From Heliocybe sulcata (lineage: Eukaryota > Basidiomycota > Agaricomycetes > Gloeophyllales > Gloeophyllaceae), in NCBI GenBank assembly GCA_004369045.1, contig ML213511.1, positions 61,195 to 125,194 on the forward strand: DNA of 64,000 nt, read 5' to 3'. Numbering within the stretch: the stretch's first letter is position 1; the number at the start of each line of letters is the position of its first letter. The notes below the pieces were generated by a model that did not search any database, was not told the DNA's origin, and saw only the letters and a list, made by a program, of their open reading frames with translations. A program made the position numbers and the translations under genes. Of this stretch, positions 1-13,500 are shown piece by piece.

Positions 1-1561
1 GTACCAGTGTCACATGTGACCGCACCGTCAATCTTCGGACGAGATATGAGAATGCAATCAGAGGCAGATTGATGTGATGAACATCCTCTCGGTGCACAAC
101 AGGATCCGCGGGTAAACTATACGATTCAGCAAGCTTGCGCTCCTCCTTGTCCGCGGCGACGAGAGTCTAATCAGGTATGGGTCAAGCGGACGACAGTCTA
201 GAAACTGTGCTAACACTTACGCTTTTCAGGCTTGAGTACAAATCCTCAGGTTTCTGCTGCAGACGCTCAGCCTCCGCTAGCAGCAATTCAGCCCCGGCCC
301 ACCCCAGCCCCAGCTTGAGTCGAAGGGGGATGAGTCGCAGTAGCGTCTGGTTGAGCAACGAGTCTAACGATTCGCTCAGGCTGAACTGATCAAATTTTCC
401 TTCGTTGCCTTCCTCCATTCCAACACCGAGAGGGGCCTGCGTCGTAGTATAACGTGTTATCCCTGACAGAGCCGATAGTCCGGACGGAAGTTGTTCCTCG
501 CTCTCTTCGCTTTGGTTATTCTCCGCCGGCACGGCGCCGTTGTCAGACTCTTCGTCCGGGACAATCAAGCCAAACTTTCGTACAGCATCTTGCGCCTGCT
601 GCTTAGTGGGCTTGTACCTTCTAGTCAAGCCCACTCTGAATTTGATCGTATCAGGTTTCAAAGGGGGGCGGCAAGTCCCATCAGCATTGAGCGGTGGATA
701 TACTCCTTGCGAACCGGCAATAATAAGGGTAAGATGTTGCATCTTGGACAGCAGACATGGGTCCCATGCCATGAGCGCTTGGCCTGGAATATTCATAGAT
801 GCGATGGGCGTGGAGACGGTGATGATAAACTCATTGGAGTCGAATCGCACCACACCCGGCCGGTAATCTGCTGCAACTATCTCAATAAAATCGCTAGGAG
901 AATCAAGTAAACAAGGTTATATAATGCAGAAAAAGCAAAGGACAGACATACCGCTGAAGACGCTGCCTCGAAAGGTCTTGGGTCGGAACGCCAAAATTCT
1001 CGTCCAAGTCGTCATATGTTTGGAAGAAATCGTCCTCGTCTTCTTCCTCTTCCACATCCGTGTCTGCATTCGATGGAGCGTCACTTATGCTAGTGCTCCG
1101 TTTTATTACGAGACTGAAGAGCTTGTGAACGGTTTCCTCAATGGTAAGCGAGCCCCACGAAGACACGTCCTCTAAGACATCAGCATGGACAGTGCCACTA
1201 TCAGGGCAAGAAGCAAAGAAAACGTGGTTCTTCGGATACTCTGACGCGTCTGCGACTTTTCCATGAGAAGACGACATCAGCGCCACACGAACTGGGACTT
1301 GCCAGAAACAAGAAGTGTTGCGGTCAATACAGCAGAGTCTCCTTTCATCGCTGTGATTTGGAAAGATCCCTCATCATCTGCCGCCTCGAATTCTGACGGA
1401 CAATGAGTGCTTTCCACGTCGCCTGCCAGGCCGGACGACGTACGTTTCACCCTCAGTCCTCGCACAGAAAATCCCTGAGCACAGAGTTCTTGCATGTCTC
1501 CGAAGTCGGCGATGAACCGCCTTCTGCCTTTCAAATGTTCATTCTTCGAGCGATCTGTCAT
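1..1561 (-). CDS. UBC/PARP-type fungal protein, N-terminal part (runs off left edge)
   Basis: Four exons can be chained on the minus strand: 1561-1303, 1249-952, 893-221 and 166-1 (open at the edge), with phases that agree at every junction. The start is the ATG at 1561 (MTDRSKNEHLKGRRRFIADF). The product resembles the N-terminal part of the large basidiomycete proteins that carry a UBC-like fold near the N-terminus and, further on, PARP-catalytic and E2-like (UBC core) regions. Matching landmarks are DEGSFQIT, LLVSDASEYPKNH, an acidic linker, YRPGVVRF, PGQALMAWD, FRVGLTRRYKP, GLGWAGAELL and, in the last visible exon, ADKEERKL and LPLIAFSYLVRRL. The PARP and E2 parts would lie beyond base 1, so catalytic competence cannot be judged. 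The first intron (1250-1302) is GC-AG. Family assignment is from memory of the family; the exon chaining is seen directly. Confidence 0.72.
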
Positions 1562-4500
1562 TGCTGTATTCGGTGGCGGCTGGGAGGCGTTGATGTCGTT
1601 TGATATCAAGTCTCGGTGGCACTCACGGTGCAGGTGGCCCTTGCGCTCGTGTTCGACTACAAAGGAAGTTTCAGATCGCTGTTGATAAGTCACGAAGTGC
1701 GCAGTCCCATCACAGCAAGACCGGGTCTTAATTAAGAAAGGGAACATCGATTGCTTTGTACTTACTGTTGCCTCCTGTATCCCGGTGATTGTTTCGATGC
1801 TTGTCGGGCCCTTGACTCAGAATACTCTCTTGTGATCCCTCATGGAAAGGTCTCTTCAGTGCTGTTCTTGGTGGCATCCAGTGTATTGCTCTATAAAGCG
1901 CTCCTGCAGGCAATACTGATGTTGGGCGCCACTGATCCGCAGAATAGACGCCGTCGACGCGCCGACGCGACGCGTTGTATATTTATATCGCGCCTCATGC
2001 AACGGGCGTGGCCGACGGGAATTGCCGCATGTCGCTGCACCGTCCTCCGCACCGACAGTTACTTACCATCAATAATTACTCTCGACATACAGGATCACTG
2101 TAGTACTCTATGTATATGGAGGCTCCTCCGGAATACAGAGTGAACAACACGCCACGAACACTGGCATTGTTTCGGGCCCAATGCATAATGGGCCAATGGC
2201 TGCGGGACCACACCTCTGTCAGAAACGACTGACGATATTTCTCAGTAACGCACATGCGGCCACAAGTTGCTGGAATGTGCCAATAATCATTTATTAGCAA
2301 TGATCATCGTGACTGGCAGCGGATACCCGCAGACTCTTGAATGGAATATGCATAACACGGTCATGGAGGAATACTTACTCTCCAGTAATCCCGCGACCAT
2401 AGGCAGAGCTCCACCAACACAAATGGCGCCTTATAGAATTGTGCAGCTTTACAGCCTGCAAATACCTAAGAATGTATGCGCGCATTTAAGTCCACGAAGC
2501 GCAATCAGACGTTAAGCAGTACGGGTGGTGCCTACCTGCTCTTTACTGGCAAACTTTGTGCTAGGCCGTACAGTAACAGGAGGTTCCCATCACTTTATCG
2601 TACCTCGGAAAAGAGGCACGAGTCCAGAGCTATTATCCGGCAGACGAAAAGCTTTCGACCATATAGAAAGGATGACAGGCCTCCAAGCTGACGGATCTAA
2701 TGGCCACTCGAAGCTGCCCTATAATATCAGAAGGCTTGATTGTATGTACATCAGCATCTTGAGCATGTCAGTTAAATTGTCACATTTACGGATTTTTGTG
2801 GCCTTCAAGCGCGACTGCAGGAACAGCTCGGCAAGAAGCCGAGCACTACTAGGAGACAGAGATAGCATTAATTTCCGGCCTTCTAAGACGGCAGTAAGCA
2901 TAGCATCTATTTCAAGAGCATTCATGAACGTAAACCCACCGCTTAATACTTATCACTCGTCGGTAGGAGCTTGGCTTCTGCATCAGGAAGGATATCGTTT
3001 AAAGGCTGCGGCAAGTTTGGCGGTCGCTCGTATTTAACCCGGAGGCCGACTACTACGTTATGGTAGTTAATATTCGGTGCGCTCAGCGGCACCGTCAGAG
3101 TGAGCAATATTGCAACATGCGTACGTGAGACCGCGAAGAGGTTCTTGAGATTCTATTTGTCTGAGGCTGCCATAGCTCGCTAGGTGGTAGCATCCAGCTA
3201 GACACCCAGCGTTGCGTCAAGACCATACTTGCTGCTTGCTGTATAACGACCCTGAAACGCTATACGAAGCGTCGGTCGGAGGCATTTCATACTCCGACCC
3301 TGACCCAAATCGGGGAGCCGACGCTTCTTCTCTTCCCCTTCCCCGCATTCCTACCCCGCATGCTGTCGCGACGTACGCTGTACTCTCTTTTGCTAGGAAG
3401 ACGAAGCACGAGAAACTCTAGCCAGACCGTATCATCATGTACAACTTCAAATGCGAGATAACACAGAAAATCCGGTCTCTTGGAGCCGCACAACCACGAA
3501 TCAGTGCTGTCGTAAGCATCTGCAGGCATCGTTGCATCTTACGAGCGCCCTTGTCGTTCGGATTTCAGTAGGAGCCTGCGGAAGGACGCAGATGCACTGA
3601 GCATCAAAACATCGTCAAATATGACCCGCAGCCAAGCCACGCGAATTGTACCAAAATTAAGAAAGCTTCAAATACAGACAAAAATTGTCAGGAATAACAA
3701 TAACAGCCTGAGTTCAGCGTCCAGCGACAACGACATTCTCAATCGATGTATGCGTGAAGATTACTAGAAGGCATGAGAATACACGTCGACGACGAAAGGT
3801 GAGTGACCATATTCACACCATTTATTCTCCAGCGGAGGCGATTACCCTGCTGTGATCGACTAAGGTTGGGGAGAAATGTGCGTCTGACCCGCGTGTCTGC
3901 CAGTAAGTTCAATCTGTATCCTTCCGATGGTCGGTGATTGAGAGCTGGTTAGTGGTCATGCAAGACGGAAGCTCGGCGTGGCCAGTCGCACACAATATGA
4001 ATAGCCGGGAGAGCGACTATCGAGCTGTTGTCTTCTCCAATTCGAGCAGGTATGGACAGGCGCATATATGCGCCGGTCTCGTCCGATACATTTACAGGTA
4101 GAGACTTATCAGAGCCTCTGACACGCGGGACAATGCAGCCTCCAGAGCAGAAGACGTACCGTGTGTCGCTCGCATGCCAGGCCAGGCTAGGTGAAGGATT
4201 AGTAGTCAAGCCATGAGGCCTGCTTTATTGTCGATCATACCGGGAGACTCCTACCGACTCTTCCCCAGCATGAGACAGGAGACGGAAGGCGAGAAGAGAA
4301 GCTCAGCGTGTGGTATAGCCGGGAGAGTTTGACAATGTGAGTGGACTAACGTACATCGGTGGGACGGGCCGTTCAAGAGCAAGGAACAGATACAGGCAGG
4401 TTATATCGCTTGTTGGCCTACCCATGAAAGTAGAAGTCGTCGCTCGCTGTCATCAGAAAGAACGTCTCTTGTTCCCGAGGGAGCGATGGTAGCTTGGGCC

Positions 4501-6607
4501 CGGACAGTTGTGGGATAATTAACAGTAGAGGAATTCGGACGAACCCATGCTGGTTTCACGCTTGGACGTCTCAAGTGAGTAGCTAGCCTTCCAAAATTTG
4601 GAATTGATGTCTGACCTTCGTACATCCCACTCCATAGCGACGCCGAGTAGAAGCCTCTTGTGTGAGATATCGCTCGGTAGCCGAAGTCAGTCTCACCTTG
4701 CTGCCAAACCTCGCTATATGCTCATCAGAATCTTGACGACGGAAGGCGTGTAAGCAGTGCATGCCATGCATCCCTTCCCATTCGGATTACAGCTGACTTT
4801 ATGCCCAATCGAGGAGTGCGGGAAGTGCGGAATGGTCAACGATACCATTCCTCGTGGACCTCCGGAAGACGAAGACTTCTATGAGGTAAAATGGCAGTCT
4901 CCGCGGGATTCTGACGATGCATCGCGACGCGCTAATTAGGGCCGGTTGGACGAGCAGATCTGCAGCGGTTCCTGTGGTCAGGAAGACGGAAGGTCGCAGT
5001 GATAGACTTGACCCCGAGTTGTTGTGAGTGAAATTCGGACGGCGGCTCGAAGCTGGTCGGTCCTCGGCCAGTGTGCAAGACAGACGCTGCCGCCGAGTCG
5101 AAATGCAACCATTGTTCTATATCCCAGGAACTGAATCCGCAGGTACGCAGTCCTGTTCCTCCACTTAATTAGATGAAGGAGTCTGATGACGAACAAGGTC
5201 CTCCGCAACCGAATACACATGCGCAGCTCTGTACTTACAAACTTCCGAACTTCTCCAACGGTCCGAATTTAGCTTTGTGTCAAGGGGAGTATCACGACAC
5301 CACAATGACACTCAGTCGTAAGGGGTTAGGCAGGGAATTAGGTGGGTTTCGCGTTCTTGCGACGAGCTTCCCGCAATCCTCGCTTTGTCGGACTGGGCGA
5401 TAAGGACGCTTGCCGTGGGTGTTATGCAAAGGAGGATCGCACTTACAGTTACGTCTTCTCAAATGCAGCTGATCCGCGCATTCTGCGAACCGGCGGAGGG
5501 TCTTAATTTGAACGCAGGGAAAGCTGAAGTGAGTTGGCCCTCCACGGCTTGCATGATACGTCGCCACGGCCATCGCACCAAGAGGCAAGCACAGGTTCGT
5601 TTTCATAATGGAGCTCCAATGTTCGTGTGTAAGTGGCCATATTTATACCCTTGGATGGAGTCCGACATACCCAAAATAGCCTCGCACTGTGCAAGCAGGA
5701 TAGGGCGTGTTGATCAAGCCGGCCACATCTTCGGGATCCTCTCCGTCGCGGAGCGTCTCGATTTCACCGAATGTCTCCACCACATATCCTCGGCGCCTTG
5801 GTTGCCGATACCCACTCCAAGCAGCATCCATGTTCCAAAATCGAGGCAGCTTTGTGCGTCGCTTCTCTGGGCGAGATCCAGGTAAATATGTTCTGAGATC
5901 GTGTCTTTCCGTTCGAGACTGACAACATGAGAAAGAAATCAATCATCGCCACCAACGTCGGGGCGGAATCCCGGGGCGAGAACGGCCGCCAATGCACAGC
6001 ATTTGCTGCGTACGGGCGGCAGCACGTGGTGCACGTGGATCAAGGCCGCCCTGCTAAAAATTCAAAAATGGAGTGACGTCGATCTGGGCCGGGCCGATAT
6101 CTTGGCCATGGCCGGCGCTGCAAGAAGGGACGAAGGCCCCGCTCCACGTCCAAGACACCCCCGTGGGACGACTCGGAAAGACTTCGCTCGGCATGCAGCC
6201 ACCTCTGAGGAATTCATAAGAATCGAGTTCACTTTCCAGGGACCCTTCTCGCGGTGACCCATAACGCCCTATTGTGACGGCCTCCCAAACGTACTCTCGG
6301 CTCATTATCGAAGTCTCAAAATTTGTTCGTTGGCCCATCGCGACGTTCTAGAGTCTGTCGGGTATCTGCTATTGGCTGCAGTCAGACTTCAATCCCCGCG
6401 ACGATCCCTGGTGCATTGCTATACCTCGCAAAACGCCGCTTTGTCTCTTGTTGACCGGTCTCGTCTCACCTACCGACCATCTATCGCTACCTTTAGCGTC
6501 GAAACACAAAACCCCTACCCTTGTGAGTTTTCCTTCTTACCATACTTTCTCTACACCTCTTCGTCTCTCCTTTCCTCTTTCCTACCCTTTATCTTCAACT
6601 TGTAATC
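1562..6607. other. Gene-poor stretch, no recognisable gene
   Basis: About 5 kb without any product I recognise. Reading frames are short, overlap on both strands and show no family motif. Between 3950 and 5010 a short motif (GACGGAAG) recurs at about 3964, 4272, 4738 and 4985, and a CCGGGAGA box recurs near 4006, 4243 and 4319, which suggests a decayed repeat. A minus-strand frame at 5643-5942 has protein-like composition (for example KLPRFWNMDAAWSGY) but no recognisable domain. The last 200 bases before 6608 are pyrimidine-rich, as is usual upstream of fungal genes. Confidence 0.55.
4059..4074. repeat. Perfect 16-bp palindrome
   Basis: GGCGCATATATGCGCC is its own reverse complement. It sits in the gene-poor stretch. 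No function is evident; it could be a dimeric binding site or chance. Confidence 0.5.
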
Positions 6608-9600
6608 ATGAGCAGCCGCTCATCATCGACTCGTCTCTATGCCTCGATAGAAAGCGTTATGGCATCGTCGTCCACGGACATGTCAGGGGTCGCCACCGCT
6701 GAGCGGGACAGGGACAGGCCCGCTGGTGGAACCGCGCGAACGACTGGAACCAAGACCCCTCGGAAGGTTCAGTGGAAGGATGAGCGGGAAAAGGAGGACC
6801 AAGACGCTCAGTTAAATGCGAGGTACCTTGATGAACACGCATTGGATGTAAGTATTCGTACCGCTTCCATCGGTTAGACGTCCTTGGGCCGCCTTCCCGG
6901 TCGTTGCTTAGATTGTTGACGCTCCTGCCACCCACAACAGTCGGAAGCGTTCGAAGCGCTTGCGGGTAAACTCGAGCGTCACCGTTCCGAGTCCAATGGA
7001 AATCTACCGCGACCTTTGCCATCCCTTCTCATCCCTCCACACCCAACCTTCACCAACACAAACAGCACGCCCGGCTCGTCGTCATCACCCGAAAATCAAC
7101 CTGCCACGTCGTCATCATCACCTACTCGTGACGTTCCAGGCGAAACGATAATCGAGGCCACCGAGACTGAGGGCCTTCCGGGACGCGATATGGAAAAGCA
7201 CTCCTGGAACAGAGCTTCTGCTGTGGTGCGGGCCCATACGCGACGTTATAACCCCAAACACTTGCGGAATCGAGGTGGCCAGGGCAACGAAGACATCTCC
7301 GAGGAAGAGCTACAAGACGTTATGGAGGCTGAGAGCTCTAGAGTTACCGGGAAGACTGGAGTCTGGGATCGTTTCAGGCGGAAGAAAGGCAAGAAGAAGC
7401 AAGGCTCGGATGACGAGAAGGATGTCGAACGAGAAGCCCAAAAGGATGAAGCATCGCCGCGACGTCAGAACATGGGTGTTCTATCAACTCTGTTGACACT
7501 GTACGATAACAATCCATATGCCTCTGGTGCTTCTACCCCTACTGTCCGCAATTCGATTGACGTCAGCGAAGCCCCATCTCGCATTGTCAGCCGGATGTCC
7601 AGTGCTGAAGGCTTACGGAATCCAGCTCCCGAACCCTTCGACTATTTCTCGCCACAGCCCAGGTCTTCCAGGGATAATAGTAACCTGAACCCATTCTTCG
7701 GTCCGGCATCTGCACCCGTACCTCCTCCTTCGGTCTCGTCGCCCTCCATGGACTCAAAGCGGAGTCCAAAGACACCACGCCTTAAGCTTTTCCCTGATAT
7801 GCGCCCTGCCCACCAGAGAAATGGCGGCGGAGTGATTGGTTCACTTATTGCCAGCACGGGCAACATCAGCGGTGCGGCAGCGCCAGCGCCCAGTACCCTC
7901 GCGCCGAATATCAAGCGGCCTGGTTATCACCTGTCGAGATACTCGATGGATGCATCTGCGCAGAAGGAGGAACCTGGGTTGTCAAAGTCCCTGTCGAGGC
8001 CGAGATCCATGCTGCTTGATTCGTCGAGCGTAAAGATGATGCCCGTACCAATTATCACGAAGGAGCCTGTGTCCCAGTCCATGCCATCCTCTCCTATGAC
8101 TTCCGGCACTCAGACTCCCATCGACCACTCGCCGACAAACTCGCGTGCCCATCTCCCGCCCATCTTGGGGCTCGAGGCCAGGCCACCTGAACGCAGACAC
8201 GAGCACAAAAGGACTGGTAGTAAATTCTCTGGCGTCCTTAAGGATCTCCCAAGGTGGGGTCCAATGGGCTGGGGCAGTGCGCCACCCACTCCAGGCACGA
8301 TGGGCACAGTCGGCAGTGAGAGCGGTAGCGAGTGGATGGACGAGAAGGCAGCTGGCCGGGAGAAAGCAGGCAGTCGAGAGAAGGACAAGGAGAAGCGCAA
8401 GAAGCGGAAGAAGGCTGAAGTCTATGTGAGTGTGATTGGCATTTGCGCCTACAGACGGGTACTTACTTTGAGGCAAGATCACCCGTCATGTGGCCGAGAT
8501 CATCCAACGCCAGGAGTTCGTCCTGAAGTTCGCCCGCGCTATGATGATGTTTGGGGCGCCTACACACCGACTGCAAACTCAAGTGCAGGCTACTGGTCGC
8601 GTCCTTGATCTTCCTCTCAGTTGCATGTATTTGCCCGATGTCATGCTGATCAGCTTCGACGATTCGGGTACGAGCACAAGTAGCGTCAAATTCATCCGGC
8701 AAGGCAGTGCACTGGACTTGGATAAGCTGGGCGAATCCTATCGTTTGTATTGGAAGGTAATTGGACTGTGCCTTCCTTTGCTGCGGCTTCAGATATTGAT
8801 TGGATATTCGCTCCAGGTCATCCACGATACTATATCTGTGAACGATGCTGCAAAAGAGCTCGACGAGCTAATGCGTCGTAAGCCGCTGTACAGGTGGTGG
8901 CAGCTTGTTATCATCGGTGGCTTCTGCTCGTCTGCTATCTGCAGCGTCTCGTTTGCCGGTAGCTTCATCGACAGCCTAATCAGCTGGCCTCTAGGCGCGC
9001 TGCTTGTCGCCATCCAATTATTAAGTGTCAGGAATGAATTGTACAGCAATATCTTTGAGTACGTCTGCTATCTGTATCTCTATCAACTCGGTGTCTAATG
9101 GTTGATGGTCGTAGAATCACTATCGCCACCCTCATCAGCTTCCTCGCCGCTGCGTTAGCATCGACTCATGTATTCTGTTATTCGGCCGTCGCGTCTGCTT
9201 CCATTGTCTTGATTTTGCCTGTCAGTCGCGTCCCATCGTTGATAGTAGCTCGTCTACTTACCTTCCGCCTCTAGGGTTTCATCGTCCTCAACGGATCATT
9301 AGAATTGTCTTCACGGAACATCGTTTCAGGAGCCGTCCGCCTGTGCTTCGCTATCATGTACTCTCTCTTCTTAGGATTCGGCCTTGCCATCGGCGCAGAA
9401 ATCTATCAAGCCGTCACACATCAACGTGTTTTGGGGCCAGAAGACTACTCTTGCGCTGTGAGCCATGATCCTAGCGGAGGCTGGTGGCAGCGGACGCCGA
9501 GCACGTGGTGGGGTAAGTGGAATTTTTACCCTTCTGCGTGTGTGCGCGACTTATGTCTTACTCCAGCCTTTTTAACGGTCCCGATGTACTCCTTGTTCCT

Positions 9601-10193
9601 TTCCTTGAGGAACCATGCGCCTTGGAATAGGAGAGAACTGGTAGGGATGTTTCTGGCGATAGCGGATGCCGTGACTAATGTGATCCCAGCTTCTACTCGT
9701 GGCCATATCATGTTGTGGATGGGTGACAAATCACTTCACCAGCACCAAGTTCGTGAATCAAAGCGACATCAGCGCTGCCGTCGGGTATGTGGTCGCGCAT
9801 AACGGATGTGTCGTATTGGTACTGATTAGCCGCAGTGCTTTCGCGGTAGGCTTCATCTCCAATATGTACGGCAGATTCTTCAAAGGCAATGCATTCATCG
9901 TCATGGTGAGACTTCCCAGTGTATACGTCCGTAACACTGTCTCATCACCATCCTATCAGATAACTGGCATACTTTTCCAATTACCATCGGGGTTGGGCAA
10001 CGGTGGTTTGCTCACGTTTGCCTCTCAACAAACATCTGGTTCCTCCTCCGCGACATCTTATCTCTCAGGGTTCCAGACAGCTCTCCAACTTGTCTCCGTC
10101 TCTATTGGGTTGACCGTCGGCCTCGGTATATCAATCTTCGTTGTTCATCCTGTCCCGTCCCGGCGTAGAGCCGGCGGTGTATTCAGTCTATAG
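6608..10193 (+). CDS. ThrE/PRM10-like (DUF1212) multi-pass membrane transporter
   Basis: Ten exons give a protein of about 1020 residues: 6608-6847, 6941-8425, 8478-8756, 8817-9058, 9115-9220, 9275-9512, 9567-9640, 9690-9784, 9836-9905 and 9960-10193. All junction phases agree. The first 570 residues are low-complexity, Ser/Pro/Arg/Lys-rich and probably cytosolic and disordered. The C-terminal half is the threonine/serine exporter-like domain shared with yeast PRM10: ITRHVAEIIQRQEFVLKFAR, MMMFGAPTHRLQ, a cytosolic sensor-like segment, then about ten hydrophobic helices (including LPGFIVLNGSLELSS and LPSGLGNGG). The family is known for small amino-acid export in bacteria; the fungal substrate is not established. 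The protein is likely in plasma or internal membrane. The start is the first ATG after a pyrimidine-rich leader. Confidence 0.88.
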
Positions 10194-10540
10194 AGGTTCG
10201 ATCTCTTGCTCTTTCATGTGCTTTACTGGACTTCATGCTCTGCATCCATCTCACTTCATGACCATAGACTTAGACTTCGTGCATATTGTATCTCATAGCC
10301 ATTCCACAGATATACTTAGATTTGCTCCTTTGCTTCTTTTCACCTCCGGATCCAGTCACTCACTCTGTCGCCTCATTCCTTCACTGTCCGAAATCGTATA
10401 GTGTCCTAATTTCCAAGGTTACATATCGCGTCTCTAGAATTGGAGCACGTTCATCGTTACATAGATCGCTACTACTACATGATACGCTCATCTTTACATT
10501 CCGCCACATAACTCTCATCGATCAGTGCCTGTCTCCCCGC

Positions 10541-13500
10541 TCAAATGTAGATCGGCAGTGTGGGGTTCAAGCCCCTCCACTCTGGGCCCTCAACGAAGCT
10601 ATGTTCATCAATCAAGAAGTCCTGCACAAGCCGATCTCAGTAAACGGACAACACTTGACTCCGATTTGTACTTACAATGGGCATCTCGACCAAAGCGCCT
10701 CTCACATTCGACAGACGCTCTTTAACCTGCTGTAGAGGAATGTCGGGGATGACATGGCCAATCTTTACCTTGGGCACGTAATTCTATACAAATTGAGCCA
10801 GCTGTCAGCCCTAACGGCGACGCTCCCGTTCTCAGACCCACCTCGTATGCCTTCCAGTCTCTGACCAGATTTGTCGGGACAGGTCGGAATAATTCAGTGA
10901 AAATTTCTCGGTTCTTCCTAGCAGTGTCGTTCCAAAGATTCTGCACCTCTTCGGACAGTGGGTCGGCAACTCGCTGATCTTCCTCAAGGTCCATCTCGTC
11001 CTCATTAGGGTTCGGTGCTGGACGCATGAAGGAGGTAACTTCTTCTTCTCGATCTTCGCACAACTGAGGCCGAATGAGGCCCAGATGTTCTGAAAGGACA
11101 GCCCAATTGGTGTCGGGGAAGCAGCATCACGGGCCAAGGGACTACTCACCTCTGAAGAGCTTTCGACGGAGCGATGCAGCGAAACGAGCTGCCATGTATG
11201 GTTTCCCATCCATAGTCGTCTTCACCATATCTTCGTCTTCTACGACAAGAGCGATCTCAGAGTCACCATCGCCCTGGAGGAGAGCCGAGGTTAGCGACGA
11301 CAGAAGGAGAAGAAGGCAGGACATCTTGACCTTCTGACTGCGGTCGTTGATATTGGCAGAGCCCATCTACGATGGACCATTTCGAGTTAATGCAACTGCG
11401 CTACGACGGGAGTGAATGGAGGCTGAGATGCTACTCACGATGACTCTGCGATCGTCAACGACCATGAGCTTCGTGTGGATGTACACAAGCTCGGAAATGT
11501 AACTGCCAAGGGTCATGCATTGAATTAGAGCAGTGCAAGTGCAACTCACCTCGCCAGCTCCTCTTCTTCAGTGCCGAGCCACTTCTCATCCGCCAGAGAG
11601 GTCTTGTCGTTCAACATATGCTGGATAACATTGTCCGAGACATCCTCGTCCCCACGAATCGGGCCAGCTCCGTCTTGGAATTTCTTGATGATCTCGGTGG
11701 CTTCCTCATCGGATTTGGGCAAGGGGATAGTCTCGGTCTTAACCTCGGTCTTCTCACTGACGACCATCCCCTCTGACGAGGCTTGCGGGATTTGTATCGT
11801 GACATTTTTCTGAGCATCGGGGCGGTTGATGTCATCGGACATATCGCCGACGATCTGACGCGCATAAGCAACCTGCGCCTGGTGGAATTTGACACCGCTG
11901 TTCTTTTCCATTTCGGCAATGAAGGTGGCTGATTGTACGACCCTCATTGTCAGCGACTTCGGATCGTGTTCGACGGTCCATGCACTTACTCAGCGGTGCA
12001 TTCAGTCGGTCGTAGGCTCTCAGGTGATAGAAGCGGATATAATCCATCCTGTTTCGCGGCACAAATTCAGAATGACGCTTGGGGTGCTCGGCATGAAGTT
12101 ACGTACGGCTCGTACCCGGCCTTGCGGATCTCTTCGTAGATACTATGGCCCCCGCGGTTGATAGTGCGGTACTGGCCTGCCATAATGTATTGCAAGGAGG
12201 ACTCGCTCTTGACATCTCCGGCGAAAGCAGGGAGTTCGGGAAGGATGATGATAACCTGGCGTATAGTTAGCACTCAGCACATGCCCTGCTGACTGCCCCT
12301 GTACCTTGAACTTGGTCCCGTCCTTCGCAGCTTGAATAATCCTCTCTACGAGCGCCTGCGCAATCAGGTTCTTGACCGGACCCTCGGTAGTTGTATTCGA
12401 GATGCTGTAAGACACAGATCAATCATGCATTGGCAGATGTTCGATAGACCTTTCACATACAAAAACTGGTTTTCTACCGGGGATGCTATTCAGACAGAAG
12501 GCCGCATAAAGGCCGCATTTAACTCACCGATGTAGATGAAGTGGTTCGCCTCCCGAATAAGTTGACAATCTGCGTGAAGTGAAGCCGTATCAGTGACGTG
12601 GTATTCCGATACTGTATGCCCGAGCACTGAACGCACAGGCATTTTGGATACTGTGCTCGGTCAGAACCCCATGGCTCCAGTCGGATACACTACGAACAGC
12701 CTGCACGCGCATCGATCCATTCGGAGAAGGCCTGGCGTAGCCTTCCTCTTGTTCTTCACCTTCCTCTCTCTGGAACCGCTGCTTGAACCGGTGTCCCATG
12801 GACTGCCATTTCTCGCGGTGCGGGTGGCCTACCGAATGAGATGGCTCAGGACAGCTTCGACGTGCGAAGGACAGTAATGGTACACACGGGCGACAGGTTC
12901 GTTAGGGGCAGCATTGATGTTATGTGGCAGCGCCAACCAGTCGTACCGCCTACAGGAAGTCAGTGATCCGACACCCGCAGCGTGCTCACACGACTCCACT
13001 TACTCGTCGGTTCGGTACTGTTACGGCATATTTGTATTAGTGCTAGTGCCAGCGGCCAATGAATAGTATGCGGCACACCTTGCGTTTCTTGACTTCGTTC
13101 CACCTTTCGGTGAAGTGTTGCACGATGTCCAGTACAACGGGACCCTCGAGGGTCATATGGACCTAATGCAAGCGTAAATGCAGTTCCCACAGCTGCGAGA
13201 CCGGACCCACGTCGTGCCAGGGCATCCTCCCGCTCTCAAGGATAGAGACCGTGCTACTCGCGAACTGTTCCACTTTCTGAAAGTCGAGAATACGGGCGTT
13301 GTTGTAGTCTTGTCCCGGGAACAACGTCAGCGAGAAGTCGGTAGGGTGCACATCGGCTAAAGGATGAGTGTGCGTGTCCCATCGGCCGAAACACAAGTCT
13401 AGGCCGCCAATACACGCCCTATCGTTGTCCACAACCACAACCTGTGCACACGGGTTAGTCGCGGCATGCGCCGATAATGGATAGTTGACCTGCCTTTTCG

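Noticed and set aside
10556-10585. GGGGTTCAAGCCCC resembles a tRNA T-arm/B-box
   Set aside because: It lies in the last exon of phospholipase D (encoding WRGLNP on the other strand), and no acceptor stem, D-arm or anticodon arm fits around it.
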